Shown here: positions 17,017 to 26,878 of the stretch, in pieces
Numbering within the stretch: the first letter of the stretch is position 1
Layout: each line of letters starts with the position of its first letter
DNA from: Fulvimarina sp.
Lineage (GTDB): Bacteria; Pseudomonadota; Alphaproteobacteria; Rhizobiales; Rhizobiaceae
DNA: 64,000 nucleotides
Reading direction: 5' to 3'
NCBI GenBank assembly: GCA_002700095.1
Contig: PACL01000080.1
Span: 185,082 to 249,081 of the forward strand
The notes under the pieces: model-generated
What the model saw: only the letters and a program-made list of their open reading frames with translations
Told to the model about the DNA's origin: nothing
Databases searched by the model: none
Program-made: the position numbers and the translations under genes

Positions 17017-18423
17017 TCAGAGCCTGTAGGCCTCCTTGGCGAGGCGATAGGTCAGGTCCGTGGCCACCTCGTACGCCTCTTCCTCCAGAAGGCGGCCGGT
17101 CGTCACCAGCCCGGCGAGATAGGCGCAGTCCACCCGCCGTGCGACGTCGTGCCGGGCGGGGATCGAGCAGAAGGCGCGGGTGTCGTCGTTGAAGCCGACG
17201 GTGTTGTAGAAGCCGGCCGTCTCGGTCACCGCCTCGCGGAACCGCTTCATCCCTTCCGGCGCGTCGAAGAACCACCAGGGCGGCCCGAGCCTCAGGCACG
17301 GATAGGCGCCGGCGAGCGGCGCGAGTTCGCGCGAATAGACCGTCTCGTCGAGGGTAAAGAGGATCAGGGTGAAGCCCTTTTCGAGGCCGCAGACGTCGAG
17401 CAGGGGCTTCAGCGCGGCGACGTAGTTCGTCGGCTGCGGGATGTCGAAGCCCCTGTCGCGGCCGAAGCTGGCGAAGATGCCGTCCGAATGGTTGCGGAAC
17501 GAGCCGGCATGGATCTGCATGACCATGCCGTCCTCGACCGACAGCTTCGCCATCTCGGTGAGCATCTGGGCGCGGAACAGTTCGCGGTCCGCGGCCGAGC
17601 CGGCGCCGTCCCGGATCCTGTCGTAGAGCACCGAGGCTTCGGCTGCGGACAGGTTCGCGGTGCGGGCGGTCGGATGGCCGTGGTCGGTGGCGGTCGCCCC
17701 GTGCTCGCGGAAGAAGGCCCGGCGTTTGCGATGGGCGGCGATCAGGCCGGCAAAGGTGCCGGTGTCGCAGCCGGTGATCTCGCCGAGCTTCCGCAGATTG
17801 TCGGCGAAGCCGGCAACGTCCGGATCGGTCACGGCATCCGGCCGGTAGGTCGTGATCACCCGGCCCGTCCAGCCGCTGTCGCGGATCTGCCGGTGAAAGG
17901 CGAGGTCGTCGAGGGCGCTCTCGGTGGTGGCGATGACCTCGACGTTGAAACGCTCAAAGAGGGCACGGGGCCGGAACGCATCGGTCGTCAGCCTCTCGGC
18001 GATCGCATCATAGGTCGCATCCGCCGTCGCGGCGGAGAGGCGGACATCGAGGCCGAAGAGGTTCTGGAAGGTGTCGTCGAGCCACATCCGCGTCGGCGTG
18101 CCGCGGAACAGGTGGTAGTTCTCGGCGAAGCGGCGCCAGATTCGGCGCCCGTCGGTCTCGACCGGGGCGCCGTCGGCGGAGGGCACGCCCAGCTCGGCGA
18201 GGCCGACGCCCTGCGAGACCAGCATCCGGAAGATGTAGTGGTCGGGCACGACGATGAGACGGGCCGGATCGGGAAACGGCTGGTTCTCGGCGAACCAGCG
18301 CGGCTCGGTATGGCCGTGCGGCGAGATGATCGGCAGCGACTTCACGCTGTCATAGAGCGCACGTGCCAGAGCCCGGCCGGCGCTGTCAGTCGGAAACAGC
18401 CGATTGTCGTCCAGAAGCGCCAC
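17017..18423 (-). CDS. uxaC: Glucuronate (uronate) isomerase
   Basis: Converts D-glucuronate to D-fructuronate, and D-galacturonate to D-tagaturonate, the first step of hexuronate breakdown. The amidohydrolase-like metal site starts with SPHGHTEP near residue 30, followed by VVPDHYIFRMLVSQGV, the family signature. The length is 468 residues, matching the usual 465-475. The start is GTG at 18423 (VALLDDNRLFP), with GGGAGGA about 6 bases upstream; an open frame upstream of it is only the mirror of the aminotransferase gene. The uxuB-like gene follows after 241 bases. Transcription probably begins at the promoter at 18460-18488. Confidence 0.93.
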   Translation of the reverse strand: MALLDDNRLFPTDSAGRALARALYDSVKSLPIISPHGHTEPRWFAENQPFPDPARLIVVPDHYIFRMLVSQGVGLAELGVPSADGAPVETDGRRIWRRFAENYHLFRGTPTRMWLDDTFQNLFGLDVRLSAATADATYDAIAERLTTDAFRPRALFERFNVEVIATTESALDDLAFHRQIRDSGWTGRVITTYRPDAVTDPDVAGFADNLRKLGEITGCDTGTFAGLIAAHRKRRAFFREHGATATDHGHPTARTANLSAAEASVLYDRIRDGAGSAADRELFRAQMLTEMAKLSVEDGMVMQIHAGSFRNHSDGIFASFGRDRGFDIPQPTNYVAALKPLLDVCGLEKGFTLILFTLDETVYSRELAPLAGAYPCLRLGPPWWFFDAPEGMKRFREAVTETAGFYNTVGFNDDTRAFCSIPARHDVARRVDCAYLAGLVTTGRLLEEEAYEVATDLTYRLAKEAYRL

Positions 18424-18459
18424 GATCGTCCTCCCATAACCGGCACCGATGGCGAACGG

Positions 18460-18488
18460 CTGGTATGGTAGTATGCGACCGCTGTCAA
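18460..18488 (-). promoter_or_regulatory. Likely uxaC promoter with possible regulator site
   Basis: On the minus strand a perfect -35 box TTGACA (18483-18488) stands 37 bases before the ribosome binding site region. At 16-17 bases from it is a weak -10 (ATACCA/TACCAG). The spacer contains a direct repeat GTAT-N4-GTAT on the plus strand (about 18463-18474), which could be an operator half-site pair for a GntR-type hexuronate regulator. The regulator gene is not in the window. Confidence 0.45.
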
Positions 18489-18545
18489 CGTGACGCTTGC
18501 GATGTCGAGGGATCGTTCGAGTGCCGATCGCCCGGCACGATCCGA

Positions 18546-19706
18546 CTAGCCGGCAATATGGTCCTTCATCCGCCCCACAGCCTCTTCGAGCGCCGCGTTG
18601 CCGCAGGCATAGGAGATGCGCACGAAGCGCTCGCCGCGGGAGAGGTCGAAGTCGATGCCGGGCGTCATTGCGACGTGGCATTCGGCCAGGATGCGGCGGC
18701 AGAAGTCGGATGCGCTCGCCTCGCCGTCGGGAATGCCGGCATAGGCATAGAAGGCGCCGTCGATGGGCGCGATGTCGCGGAAGCCGAGCGCCGGGAGTTC
18801 CCGCATCAGGAGATCGCGGTTGCGGACATAGGTCTCGCGCACCCGGTCGAGCTCGGCCGTCGCGTCGAACACCGCCGTCGCCGCCACCTGGGAGAGCTCC
18901 GGCGCGGAGATATAGAGGCTCTGCCCGATCCGCTCGGCGACCCGGACCATCTCGGGCGGCAGCACGATCCAGCCGATCCGCCAGCCGGTCATGCAGTAGT
19001 ATTTGGAGAAGGAATTGACGACGAAGAGCCGGTCGGAAAAGGCCAGCGCCGTCGCCTCGCCGCCGGAATAGGCGAGCCGGTGGTAGATCTCGTCGGAGAT
19101 GAAGCGGATGCCGTTCTGGTCGCAGAACTCGATCAGCTGCTGCAGCTCCTCGGGCGGCGTCACGGTGCCGGTCGGGTTGGCGGGGCTGGCGACGAGGACG
19201 CCGTCGATCGGCTTGTCGCGGTGGGTCTCGGCGAGATGCTCCGCCGTCAGGAGGTAGCCGGTCGACACGTCGACGGGGATCTCGACCGGCTCGAGGCCGA
19301 GGACCTTGAGGATGTTGCGATAGGCGGGATAGCCGGGGGACGCGAGGGCGATGCGCGCGCCGACGTCGAAGGCGGCGAGGAAGGCAAGGTTGAACCCCGC
19401 CGAGGAGCCGGTCGTCACCATGACCCGCGATGCAGGAACCTCGACGCCGAGGGCCTCGCCGTAGTGGGGGGCGATGCGCTCGCGCAGGGCCGGCAGCCCG
19501 GGCGCGTCGGTATAGGCGACCCGGCCCTTCGCCAGATGGGCGTTCGCGGCCGCGATCGCCTTTTGCGGTGTCGGCGCCTCGGGCTGGCCGACGGCGAGCG
19601 AGATCACCGGCTCGCCGCGCGCCCGCATCAGATTGGCTTCCGCGAGCACGTCCATCGCCCGGAACGGCAGGACGTCGGAGCGGCGGGAGGCGAAGAGTTC
19701 TGTCAT
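18546..19706 (-). CDS. PLP-dependent aminotransferase, class I/II (fold type I)
   Basis: A 386-residue aminotransferase of the aspartate aminotransferase superfamily. The PLP lysine is in NSFSKYYCMTGWRIG; other contacts are in SPANPTGT and SDEIYHRL, and the C-terminal substrate-binding Arg is in ERFVRISYACG. The amino donor and acceptor cannot be told from the sequence. The start at 19706 (MTELFASRRS) suits the family. It lies upstream of uxaC on the same strand but 122 bases away with a separate promoter, so it is probably not part of the hexuronate pathway. It is divergent from the M48 protease gene. Confidence 0.9.
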   Translation of the reverse strand: MTELFASRRSDVLPFRAMDVLAEANLMRARGEPVISLAVGQPEAPTPQKAIAAANAHLAKGRVAYTDAPGLPALRERIAPHYGEALGVEVPASRVMVTTGSSAGFNLAFLAAFDVGARIALASPGYPAYRNILKVLGLEPVEIPVDVSTGYLLTAEHLAETHRDKPIDGVLVASPANPTGTVTPPEELQQLIEFCDQNGIRFISDEIYHRLAYSGGEATALAFSDRLFVVNSFSKYYCMTGWRIGWIVLPPEMVRVAERIGQSLYISAPELSQVAATAVFDATAELDRVRETYVRNRDLLMRELPALGFRDIAPIDGAFYAYAGIPDGEASASDFCRRILAECHVAMTPGIDFDLSRGERFVRISYACGNAALEEAVGRMKDHIAG

Positions 19707-19860
19707 GATCGGACGGGCTCTCGGTGTTGGGCATGAAGATCGTGTCGGCATACCGGCGTCGCGGCGAACAAGGCCGGCCAGCTGACGACAAATTGAACTG
19801 GCGTCCTTGCTACGAAACGCCGTTCCGGTCCACTAGCGAATGAGCAAAAGGGGACGGGCC

Positions 19861-21255
19861 ATGCGCAACATCGTCAGCTCCGTGATCGGACGCTTCGCCA
19901 CTCTGACTGTCGCGGCGAGCCTTGCCTTGTCAGGCATCGGGGGCGCATCGTCCGCCTCTGCCCAGGCGCGCGCGAAGAACAACCTTCCCCTGGTGCGCGA
20001 CGCGGAGATCGAATCGCTGGTCGGCGACTACGCCCGCCCGCTCCTCAAGGCCGCCGGCCTGTCGCGCGCCGGCGTCCAGACGGTGCTGGTCAACTCCTCG
20101 GACTTCAACGCCTTCGTCCTCGGCCGGCGGATCTTCGTCAACACCGGCGCGATCACCATGACCGAGACGCCGAACCAGCTGATCGGCATCCTCGCCCACG
20201 AGATCGGCCATCTGGCCGGCGGCCATCAGCAGCGCCTGCGCGAGCGGCTGGAGAGCGCCAAGGTCATGTCCATCGCCGCCGCCCTCCTCGGTGCCGGCGT
20301 CGCCATCGGCGGCAGTGCCGCCGGCGTGCGCGGCGCGGCCGGCGCCGGGGCCGGCGTCTTTTCCGCCGGCGGCGCGGCGACCCAGCGCTCGCTCCTCAAC
20401 TACATGCGCGGCGAGGAATCCGTCGCCGACCGCGCGGCGATCAACTATCTCGCCAAGACCGGTCAGTCCGGCCGCGGGCTCGTCGAGACCTTCCAGACCC
20501 TCGACCGAAACAGCATGTTTTCAGGATCCGGCGGGAGGTCCTACCTGTCGTCGCATCCGGCGCCGCGCGACCGCGTGCTGGCGATCGAGGAATCGGCCCG
20601 GCGCCTGACGCCCTACGACAAGCAGGACGCCGCCGCCCTCACCGAGCGCCACGGCCTGGCGCGGGCCAAGATCGCCGCCTATGCCGGCGGCATGAACGAC
20701 GTGCGGCGGCTGTTCGCCAAGGATCCGCGCAGCCTGCCGGCGCTCTACGGCGACGCCATCGCGACCTTCCTGTCGGGACAACACGCCAGCGCCCTGAAGA
20801 AGTTGGATGCCCTGATCGCCGCGCGCCCGTCCAATCCGTGGTTCCACGAGATGCGCGGCGAGATCCTGCTCGAGGCCGGCCGGGCTCCGGAAGCGGCCAC
20901 GGCCTTCAAGCGGGCTGCCAAGCTCGACCGCTCGAATTCCGGGCTGCTGCAGGCGGAAATCGGCCAGGCCCTGGTCATGTCGGGAGGAAAGTCCGATCTC
21001 AACCAGGCCATCGAGCTGATCCAGGCGGGGCTGCAGAACGATCCGGTGAACGGCGAGGGCTATCGCTATCTGGCCATGGCCTACAGCCGGCTCGGCGACA
21101 TCGGCCGGGCCGAACTCGCCACCGCCGAGGGGCACTGGAACACCGGCTCGCTCCAAGAGGCGAAGGTCTTCGCCGCCCGGGCACAATCCAAACTGAAGCC
21201 GGGAACGCCGGCCTTCCGCCGCGCCCAGGACATCCTGTCGACGAAGACCCGGTGA
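19861..21255 (+). CDS. Secreted M48 metalloprotease with TPR repeats (BepA-like)
   Basis: Periplasmic zinc protease of family M48 that in related bacteria (BepA/LoiP) checks outer-membrane protein assembly. A Sec signal peptide spans residues 1-36 (ending SASAQA). The zinc site HEIGH is at residues 113-117 with the third ligand in EESVADRAA. After about residue 270 there are tetratricopeptide-like helices. The start at 19861 was chosen because AAAAGGGGA lies 7 bases upstream and the signal peptide then has a normal length; an ATG 21 bases earlier is in frame. Length 464 residues. It is followed by a DsbA-family gene after 110 bases, so both are probably envelope quality-control proteins expressed together. 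Confidence 0.92.
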   Translation: MRNIVSSVIGRFATLTVAASLALSGIGGASSASAQARAKNNLPLVRDAEIESLVGDYARPLLKAAGLSRAGVQTVLVNSSDFNAFVLGRRIFVNTGAITMTETPNQLIGILAHEIGHLAGGHQQRLRERLESAKVMSIAAALLGAGVAIGGSAAGVRGAAGAGAGVFSAGGAATQRSLLNYMRGEESVADRAAINYLAKTGQSGRGLVETFQTLDRNSMFSGSGGRSYLSSHPAPRDRVLAIEESARRLTPYDKQDAAALTERHGLARAKIAAYAGGMNDVRRLFAKDPRSLPALYGDAIATFLSGQHASALKKLDALIAARPSNPWFHEMRGEILLEAGRAPEAATAFKRAAKLDRSNSGLLQAEIGQALVMSGGKSDLNQAIELIQAGLQNDPVNGEGYRYLAMAYSRLGDIGRAELATAEGHWNTGSLQEAKVFAARAQSKLKPGTPAFRRAQDILSTKTR

Positions 21256-21365
21256 CCGGGCCTTCATGAATGGCGGCTAAGCCCGCCCCAGCAAAAACGC
21301 CACGATCGAAGGTCCTGGTGACGATGACCGGATCCATCGCCCGACCGATAAGAAGGAACATCCTG

Positions 21366-22133
21366 ATGGCTTTCAGACGCACCGCCGCAGCTGCACTCGC
21401 TTTGGCCCTTCTCTCAACGACGGGCGCTCCCGCGGTCGCGCAGGACAAGTTCGACGGCGATCAGACCAAGGAGATCGAGGCGATCGTCCGCAACTATCTC
21501 GTCACCCATCCGGAGGTGCTGGTCGAGGCGATCAATGCGCTCGAAGCCAAGCGCACGGCCGAAGCCGCAGCGTCCCAGAAGCAGGCCGTCGCCGAGAACG
21601 CCGAGGCGATCTTCTCGACGCCCGAGGGAACCGCGCTCGGCAATCCGGAGGGCGACGTCACCGTCGTCGAGTTCTTCGACTACAACTGCGGCTACTGCAA
21701 GCACGCGCTCACCGACATGGACGCACTGCTGAAGAGCGATCCGAACGTGCGATTCATCCTGAAGGAGATCCCGGTCCTCGGGCCGCAGTCGATCGAGGCG
21801 TCGCGGGTGAGCCTCGCCTTCCGCAAGCTCAAGCCCGAACTCTACGGCGACTTCCATCGCAAGCTGCTGGCCTCGCGGGGCGCCGCGGACGAGAAGCGCG
21901 CGATGGCCGTCGCAGCCGAGTTCGGCGTCGATGAAGCCGCGCTGCGCCCGGTAATGGCGTCGGCGGAAATTGCCGCCGACATCGCCAAAGACAACGAGGT
22001 CGCGACGGCCCTCGGCGTCAACGGGACGCCCAGCTACGTCGTCGAGGACCAGGTGCTGGCGGGCGCGGTCGGCATCGACAATCTGGAGGCGGCGATCGCC
22101 AATGTCAGGTCCTGCGGCAGTGCCACATGCTGA
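21366..22133 (+). CDS. DsbA family thiol:disulfide oxidoreductase
   Basis: A periplasmic thioredoxin-fold protein of the DsbA/Com1 type. Signal peptide at residues 1-26 (ending AVAQ-DK); then a helical segment with Ala/Glu/Lys-rich sequence as in Com1-like proteins; active site CGYC (Cys108 and Cys111) in FFDYNCGYCKH; cis-proline loop GVNGTPSYV. Length 255 residues. It likely oxidises or isomerises disulfides of exported proteins. The start at 21366 has an AAGGA site upstream. It lies directly after the M48 protease gene on the same strand. Confidence 0.92.
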   Translation: MAFRRTAAAALALALLSTTGAPAVAQDKFDGDQTKEIEAIVRNYLVTHPEVLVEAINALEAKRTAEAAASQKQAVAENAEAIFSTPEGTALGNPEGDVTVVEFFDYNCGYCKHALTDMDALLKSDPNVRFILKEIPVLGPQSIEASRVSLAFRKLKPELYGDFHRKLLASRGAADEKRAMAVAAEFGVDEAALRPVMASAEIAADIAKDNEVATALGVNGTPSYVVEDQVLAGAVGIDNLEAAIANVRSCGSATC

Positions 22134-22469
22134 AAACCGCCCGAAACCGGCAGGCTTCCCGCAATTAGAGCTTTGCGAACGAGGGTTCGCGCCTTATACG
22201 GCTCTGTGAATTGCGACGGCCAGACGTCGCCGAACCGTCCGTGAGTGCCGAGCTACGATGCCGATCGTCGCTGCAAATGACTCCTGCGGCTGCAATCTTC
22301 GCCTGGCCGCCCTCTCGCGCAGGGAAACCGTCGCGATCAAGGCCTGCGGTGCGGTGACCGGGCCGTCCGGCAGCAGCGCGTTCCGCCGCATGGCGCAGGG
22401 ACGCACTCGGCTCCGTGGCCTCACCGCCAGCAGGCTCCACCCTCAGATCGAATCGCTCCAAGGAAAACA
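22134..22469 (+). promoter_or_regulatory. Intergenic leader region of accBC with a candidate promoter
   Basis: A 336-base gap with no convincing gene. A candidate promoter is TTGCGA (22173-22178) and TATACG (22195-22200) with a 16-base spacer; it would give accB a 5' untranslated region of about 260 bases. No T-box, riboswitch or attenuator could be recognised. In many rhizobia aroQ lies here, but it is absent in this window. Confidence 0.4.
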
Positions 22470-22952
22470 ATGCCCAAGGAAGACATGACGGTCGACCCGC
22501 GTTTCGTCCGCGAAATCGCGTCGATCCTGAAGGAGACCGACCTGACCGAGATCGAAGTCGAGAACGGCTCGATGAAGGTCCGCGTGACGCGCAAGCACGA
22601 GCAGGCGCAGATCCAGATGCAGCCCGCGTATTATCCGCCGCAGCATCAGGCGCCTGCCCATCAGCAGGCCCCGGCCCAAGCGAGCGCCGCCCCCGCTGCG
22701 CCGGCAAGCGGCCCCGAGGCCGGCAGCGTGCCCTCGCCGATGGTCGGCACCGTCTATCTGGCCGCAGCGCCCGGCGCCAAGCAGTTCGTCGAGGTCGGCC
22801 AGAGCGTTGCCGAAGGCGAGACGCTGCTGATCATCGAGGCGATGAAGACGATGAACCAGATCCCCGCCCCGCGCGCCGGCAAGGTGACGAAGATCCTGGT
22901 CGAGAACGCCCAACCGGTCGAGTACGGCGAAGCCCTCGTCGTCATCGCGTAA
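22470..22952 (+). CDS. accB: Biotin carboxyl carrier protein of acetyl-CoA carboxylase
   Basis: Carries the biotin that shuttles carboxyl groups between biotin carboxylase (AccC) and the carboxyltransferase in the first step of fatty-acid synthesis. The C-terminal biotinyl domain (about residues 85-160) has the EAMKTMN motif with biotinylated Lys126. A Gln/Ala/Pro-rich flexible linker (about 44-85) joins it to the N-terminal dimerisation region. Length 160 residues is typical. A CAAGGAAAACA ribosome binding site precedes the ATG. accC follows after 11 bases, giving the common accBC operon. Confidence 0.97.
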   Translation: MPKEDMTVDPRFVREIASILKETDLTEIEVENGSMKVRVTRKHEQAQIQMQPAYYPPQHQAPAHQQAPAQASAAPAAPASGPEAGSVPSPMVGTVYLAAAPGAKQFVEVGQSVAEGETLLIIEAMKTMNQIPAPRAGKVTKILVENAQPVEYGEALVVIA

Positions 22953-22963
22953 GGGGGCACTTC

Positions 22964-24313
22964 ATGGTCAAGAAGGTCCTCATTGCCAATCGCGGCGAAA
23001 TCGCCTTGCGCGTCCTCAGAGCCTGCAAGGAGCTGGGCATCTCGACGGTCGCCGTGCATTCGACCGCCGACAACGCGGCGATGCACGTCCGGCTCGCCGA
23101 CGAGAGCGTCTGCATCGGACCGCCGCCCTCGCGCGACAGCTATCTCAACATCCCGTCGATCGTCGCGGCCTGCGAGATCTCCGGCGCCGACGCCGTCCAT
23201 CCGGGCTACGGCTTCCAGTCGGAGAACGCCCGCTTCGCCGACATCCTCGATGCCCACGGCCTGACCTTCATCGGCCCGACCGCGGACCACATCCGCATCA
23301 TGGGCGACAAGATCGAGGCCAAGCGCACCGCCAAGCGCCTCGGGATCCCCGTCGTGCCGGGATCGGCGGGGGCCGTGACCGAGGACGCCGAGGCGCTCAA
23401 GATCGCCGACGAGATCGGCTATCCGGTCATCGTCAAGGCCTCGGCCGGCGGCGGCGGACGCGGCATGAAGGTCGCGAAAACCCGCGAAGACATGGTGCTG
23501 GCACTGCAGACCGCGCGGCAGGAAGCCGGCGCCGCCTTCGGCGACGACGCGGTCTATATCGAGAAATATCTCGAAAAGCCCCGCCACATCGAGGTGCAGG
23601 TGTTCGGCGACGGCGCCGGCAACGCCATCCATCTCGGCGAGCGGGACTGTTCGCTGCAGCGCCGCCATCAGAAGGTCTGGGAGGAGGCGAACTCGCCGGC
23701 CCTCTCGCCCGAGCAGCGCAAGCGCATCGGCGAGATCTGCGCCAACGCCATGTCCGAGCTGCGCTATCGCGGCGCCGGCACGATCGAGTTCCTGTATGAA
23801 AACGGCGAGTTCTACTTCATCGAGATGAACACCCGGCTGCAGGTGGAGCATCCGGTGACGGAAGCGATCACCGGCATCGACCTCGTCCACGAGCAGATTC
23901 GTGTCGCCAGCGGCGAAGGTCTGTCCGTCACGCAGGACGAGATCGTCTTTTCCGGCCACGCCATCGAATGCCGCATCAATGCCGAGGATCCGCGCACCTT
24001 CGCGCCCTCGCCCGGCAAGATCACCTATTACCATGCGCCGGGCGGTCTCGGCGTTCGCGTCGATTCCGGCGTCTATCAGGGCTATTCGATCCCGCCCTAC
24101 TACGACAGCCTGATCGGCAAGCTGATCGTCCATGGCCGCAACCGCGCCGAATGCATGATGCGCCTGAGGCGGGCGCTGGACGAGATCGTCGTCGACGGCG
24201 TCAAGACGACGCTGCCGCTGTTCCGCGACCTCGTGGACAATCCCGACGTCGGCGCCGGCGACTACGACATCCACTGGCTGGAGAAGTATCTGGCGGGCGG
24301 CGCCAAGGCCTGA
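22964..24313 (+). CDS. accC: Biotin carboxylase subunit of acetyl-CoA carboxylase
   Basis: ATP-grasp enzyme that carboxylates biotin on AccB using bicarbonate. N-terminal [10 protein letters not shown] motif, glycine-rich ATP loop in [13 protein letters not shown], the catalytic region [16 protein letters not shown] and the C-terminal domain are all intact. Length 449 residues matches the family (about 447-455). The start at 22964 has AAGGGGG about 6-10 bases upstream. It is transcribed with accB and is followed by aat on the same strand after 233 bases. Confidence 0.97.
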   Translation: MVKKVLIANRGEIALRVLRACKELGISTVAVHSTADNAAMHVRLADESVCIGPPPSRDSYLNIPSIVAACEISGADAVHPGYGFQSENARFADILDAHGLTFIGPTADHIRIMGDKIEAKRTAKRLGIPVVPGSAGAVTEDAEALKIADEIGYPVIVKASAGGGGRGMKVAKTREDMVLALQTARQEAGAAFGDDAVYIEKYLEKPRHIEVQVFGDGAGNAIHLGERDCSLQRRHQKVWEEANSPALSPEQRKRIGEICANAMSELRYRGAGTIEFLYENGEFYFIEMNTRLQVEHPVTEAITGIDLVHEQIRVASGEGLSVTQDEIVFSGHAIECRINAEDPRTFAPSPGKITYYHAPGGLGVRVDSGVYQGYSIPPYYDSLIGKLIVHGRNRAECMMRLRRALDEIVVDGVKTTLPLFRDLVDNPDVGAGDYDIHWLEKYLAGGAKA

Positions 24314-24546
24314 AGGCGCACCGAAGCCGGCCTGCGGGGCGGCGAGCCCCATCGAGCCCCGGCGGCGGTGACGGACATCGTCGTCTCCGCCGCCGGGTCG
24401 CCCGCGCTCCCCGGCCGGGCTGTGACGGCTCGAGCGAAATCGCGATTTGTTCAACGGGTGGCCGCGTCAGCGGCCTTGCCCGCCGGAAAAACGTCTGGCG
24501 GAATGCGATCGAACGATCGCGGTCCGGTCGATTGGTCGAGGCGAAG

Positions 24547-25215
24547 ATGGCGAGACGCGGCGGCAAGACCCTGACGATCACGCCCGAACTGCTGCTCAAG
24601 GCCTATGCCTCCGGGATCTTCCCGATGGCGGAATCGGCCGACGACCCGCAGATCTTCTGGGTGGATCCAACGGAGCGCGGCATCCTGCCGCTCGAAACCT
24701 TCCACATGCCGCGCAGCCTGCGCAAGGTGATCCGACGCAGCGCGTTCACGGTCACGGTCGACACGGCCTTCGCCTCTGTGGTCGACGGCTGCGCCGAACC
24801 GGCCCCCGGCCGCGACAAGACCTGGATCAACCGGCAGATCCGCGATCTCTACGTCGCGCTGTACCGGGAGGGTTTCGCCCATTCGGTGGAGGTCTGGCAG
24901 GACGACGGGCTGGTCGGCGGGCTCTACGGCGTATCGATCAACGGCGCGTTCTTCGGCGAGAGCATGTTCTCGCGGGCCACCGATGCCTCGAAGGTCGCCC
25001 TCGCCTTCCTGTGCGAGCGGCTCGTGCGGGGGGGATACCTGCTGCTCGACACCCAGTTCATCACGTCGCATCTGGAGCGCTTCGGGGCGATCGAGATCGA
25101 GCGGGACGAGTATCAGGACAGGCTGCAGGAGGCGCTGGGCGTCGCCGCGACCTTCTATCCGGCGGGCGCCGGCACGTCGGAGTCGGTCTTGCAGCTCTTC
25201 AGCCAGACATCGTAG
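24547..25215 (+). CDS. aat: Leucyl/phenylalanyl-tRNA--protein transferase
   Basis: Adds Leu or Phe to the N-terminus of proteins that start with Arg or Lys, which marks them for ClpS/ClpAP (the bacterial N-end rule). Family landmarks are [16 protein letters not shown] at the N-terminus, [12 protein letters not shown], and the core [22 protein letters not shown] (given here as GLYGV...GESMFS). Length 222 residues. Position downstream of accBC and facing the DUF2155 and NDUFA12 genes is a conserved rhizobial arrangement. Its last 61 bases overlap the end of the convergent DUF2155 gene. Confidence 0.95.
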   Translation: MARRGGKTLTITPELLLKAYASGIFPMAESADDPQIFWVDPTERGILPLETFHMPRSLRKVIRRSAFTVTVDTAFASVVDGCAEPAPGRDKTWINRQIRDLYVALYREGFAHSVEVWQDDGLVGGLYGVSINGAFFGESMFSRATDASKVALAFLCERLVRGGYLLLDTQFITSHLERFGAIEIERDEYQDRLQEALGVAATFYPAGAGTSESVLQLFSQTS

Positions 25216-25610
25216 ACGGGGTGCTCGACGGCGTTGAGCCCCGGTGAATCGGCGAACATCCAGCCCGAAAAAATTCGTTGGATCTTGCGGTCGAGGGTGA
25301 TCTCGTCGACCTGGACGAAGGCGTCGGTCTTCTCCGCCTCGCCCTCGGCGGCGGTCAGGCAGACGCGCGGGGTCACCCGCAGCGCCCCGAATTGCACCGT
25401 CTCGTCGATATAGACGTCGAAGCTGGTGATCCGCCCGGTGATCTTGTCGATGCCGGAGAACACCGCGACGGCGTTCTTGATGCGCGGCTTCGGTGTCGCG
25501 AACTGGGCGTCGGGGGCAAGTTCTTCCTGCGCCATTGCCGCGGGGGCAGCCGACATGACCAGAGCGGCAAGTGCAGATGCAAGGAACGGTCGGGTCTTCA
25601 TCCACATCAT
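25155..25610 (-). CDS. DUF2155 domain secreted protein
   Basis: A 151-residue exported protein of unknown function limited mostly to alphaproteobacteria. Sec signal peptide ends AAMAQEE. The DUF2155 core contains [25 protein letters not shown] and [26 protein letters not shown]. Three start codons are close together (25610, 25607, 25601) without a clear Shine-Dalgarno site; the most downstream one also leaves the signal peptide whole. Its 3' end overlaps the convergent aat gene by 61 bases. NDUFA12-like gene lies upstream on the same strand. Confidence 0.88.
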   Translation of the reverse strand: MMWMKTRPFLASALAALVMSAAPAAMAQEELAPDAQFATPKPRIKNAVAVFSGIDKITGRITSFDVYIDETVQFGALRVTPRVCLTAAEGEAEKTDAFVQVDEITLDRKIQRIFSGWMFADSPGLNAVEHPVYDVWLKSCKTDSDVPAPAG

Positions 25611-25780
25611 GCGGTGTCGCGATGTACCACTGTGTCGGCGTCGGGCAACGCCAAGGGAGAATTCAGGTCGCAAACGGCCCAACCGCGCCCCGACTCGTGC
25701 AACACCCGGCTAGCGCGCGAATGAGGCGGTGGTTGGGTCGCGGCAAGCCGCCGCCTCGGTCGCAACGCCCGCCGTGAGGT

Positions 25781-26164
25781 TCAGGGCGTCCAGGCGTCGT
25801 ATTCGCCGGTAACGCGCGGCCGCTCGGCGCCCGGCCGCAGCAGCGAACCGGCGGGTCGGTAGGCCTTGCCGGTGCCGGTGTGATTCGGCTCGAACGGCTT
25901 CTGCCACTCGCGCGGGGCGTAGGCCTCGTCGCTCGGCGGCGTGTCGACCCGGTGATGCATCCAGCCATGCCAGCCGGTGGGGATCATCGAGGGCTCGGAC
26001 GGTCCGTTGTAGATCACCCAGCGACGCTTGCCGTCGGCATTGGTGTAATAGACGTTTCCGAACTCGTCCTCACCGACTTTCCAGCCCTGGCGCCAGGTGT
26101 AGAACCGCGTGCCGATCGTCTGGCCCTGCCACCAGGTGAAGATTTGAAGAAGCCATTCCTTCAT
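25781..26164 (-). CDS. NADH:ubiquinone oxidoreductase NDUFA12 (B17.2-like) subunit
   Basis: Homologue of the complex I accessory subunit NDUFA12, which alphaproteobacteria share with mitochondria. Recognised from TWRQGWKVGEDEFGNVYY, the RRWVIYNG strand and the WHGWMHHRVDTPPS segment. Length 127 residues is typical. It is peripheral on complex I and probably stabilises it. The start at 26164 (MKEWLLQIF) is the family start. Here it is unlinked to the main nuo operon, as usual, and sits next to DUF2155 and aat. Confidence 0.92.
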   Translation of the reverse strand: MKEWLLQIFTWWQGQTIGTRFYTWRQGWKVGEDEFGNVYYTNADGKRRWVIYNGPSEPSMIPTGWHGWMHHRVDTPPSDEAYAPREWQKPFEPNHTGTGKAYRPAGSLLRPGAERPRVTGEYDAWTP

Positions 26165-26288
26165 GGGGATTCCGATCCATGCAAAGTCGCGGCCGTTATG
26201 CGTCCGGCGACGGGAAATGTCCACCCGGCGCACGCGCCGGCCAAGCGCGAGGTCAGGGCTGTAGGTTTAAAAATCTCGGCCCGCCGTC

Positions 26289-26762
26289 TCAAGGGGATGT
26301 CCGCTCCTCACCCTCGCCGCCGGTGACGCTGGTCTTGGCGCCGCGCTGCTCGCGGCTGTCGACGAAGTGGACCATGACGAGCAGGCCGCCGAGGGCGAGG
26401 AAGGTCGCCGCCAGCCCGGCGAGGAACGCGCCGCTGGTCGTGTCCACCTCGAGCAGGATGAGCTTGCGGACGACGGCGAGGACGCCGATGACGATCACCG
26501 TGCGCACCTGGGCGAGGCGATGGTCGCCCAGCGCCATCTGGTGGATCGAGTGGGCGAGCTCCAGCGCGATGATCGCCGCCAGAACCCGGTCGAACAGGGC
26601 CTGGAAGGCCGAATATTCGAACGGCCGGCCGAAATCGAACAGCGCCAGCCCGGTGGCCCGCAGGAAGCTCCACAGGGTCAGGAGGACGACGCCGACCATG
26701 CCGAAGAGCAGGATGTGCGCGACCAGCTTCTCGAATCGGAAATAGAGTTTCACCAGATGCAT
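26289..26762 (-). CDS. Phosphate-starvation-inducible PsiE family membrane protein
   Basis: A 157-residue protein with four predicted transmembrane helices (about residues 14-34, 52-72, 84-103 and 112-131), recognised from the PsiE/DUF fold pattern: FEKLVAHILL, ALELAHSIHQMALGDHR and the VRTVIVIGVLAVVRKLILLE segment. The role of the family is unknown; the name comes from E. coli psiE. The start at 26762 was chosen as the first ATG before the amphipathic N-terminus. It has 116 bases between it and the GNAT gene upstream. Confidence 0.82.
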   Translation of the reverse strand: MHLVKLYFRFEKLVAHILLFGMVGVVLLTLWSFLRATGLALFDFGRPFEYSAFQALFDRVLAAIIALELAHSIHQMALGDHRLAQVRTVIVIGVLAVVRKLILLEVDTTSGAFLAGLAATFLALGGLLVMVHFVDSREQRGAKTSVTGGEGEERTSP

Positions 26763-26878
26763 GCCGCCGCTCCCGTCGCGGCGAAACGACGATCGCTCCG
26801 CTCGTCGCGGAGAGTGACTGAGCGTCGAGCGTTCGTCCACCATGCGACGCACAAGCGGCGAGCGCTGCGAGCCGGCTG

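Noticed and set aside
18424-19791. An N-terminal extension of uxaC of about 450 codons
   Set aside because: This stretch is the aminotransferase gene in another frame. The uxaC family starts at GTG 18423 with a ribosome binding site.
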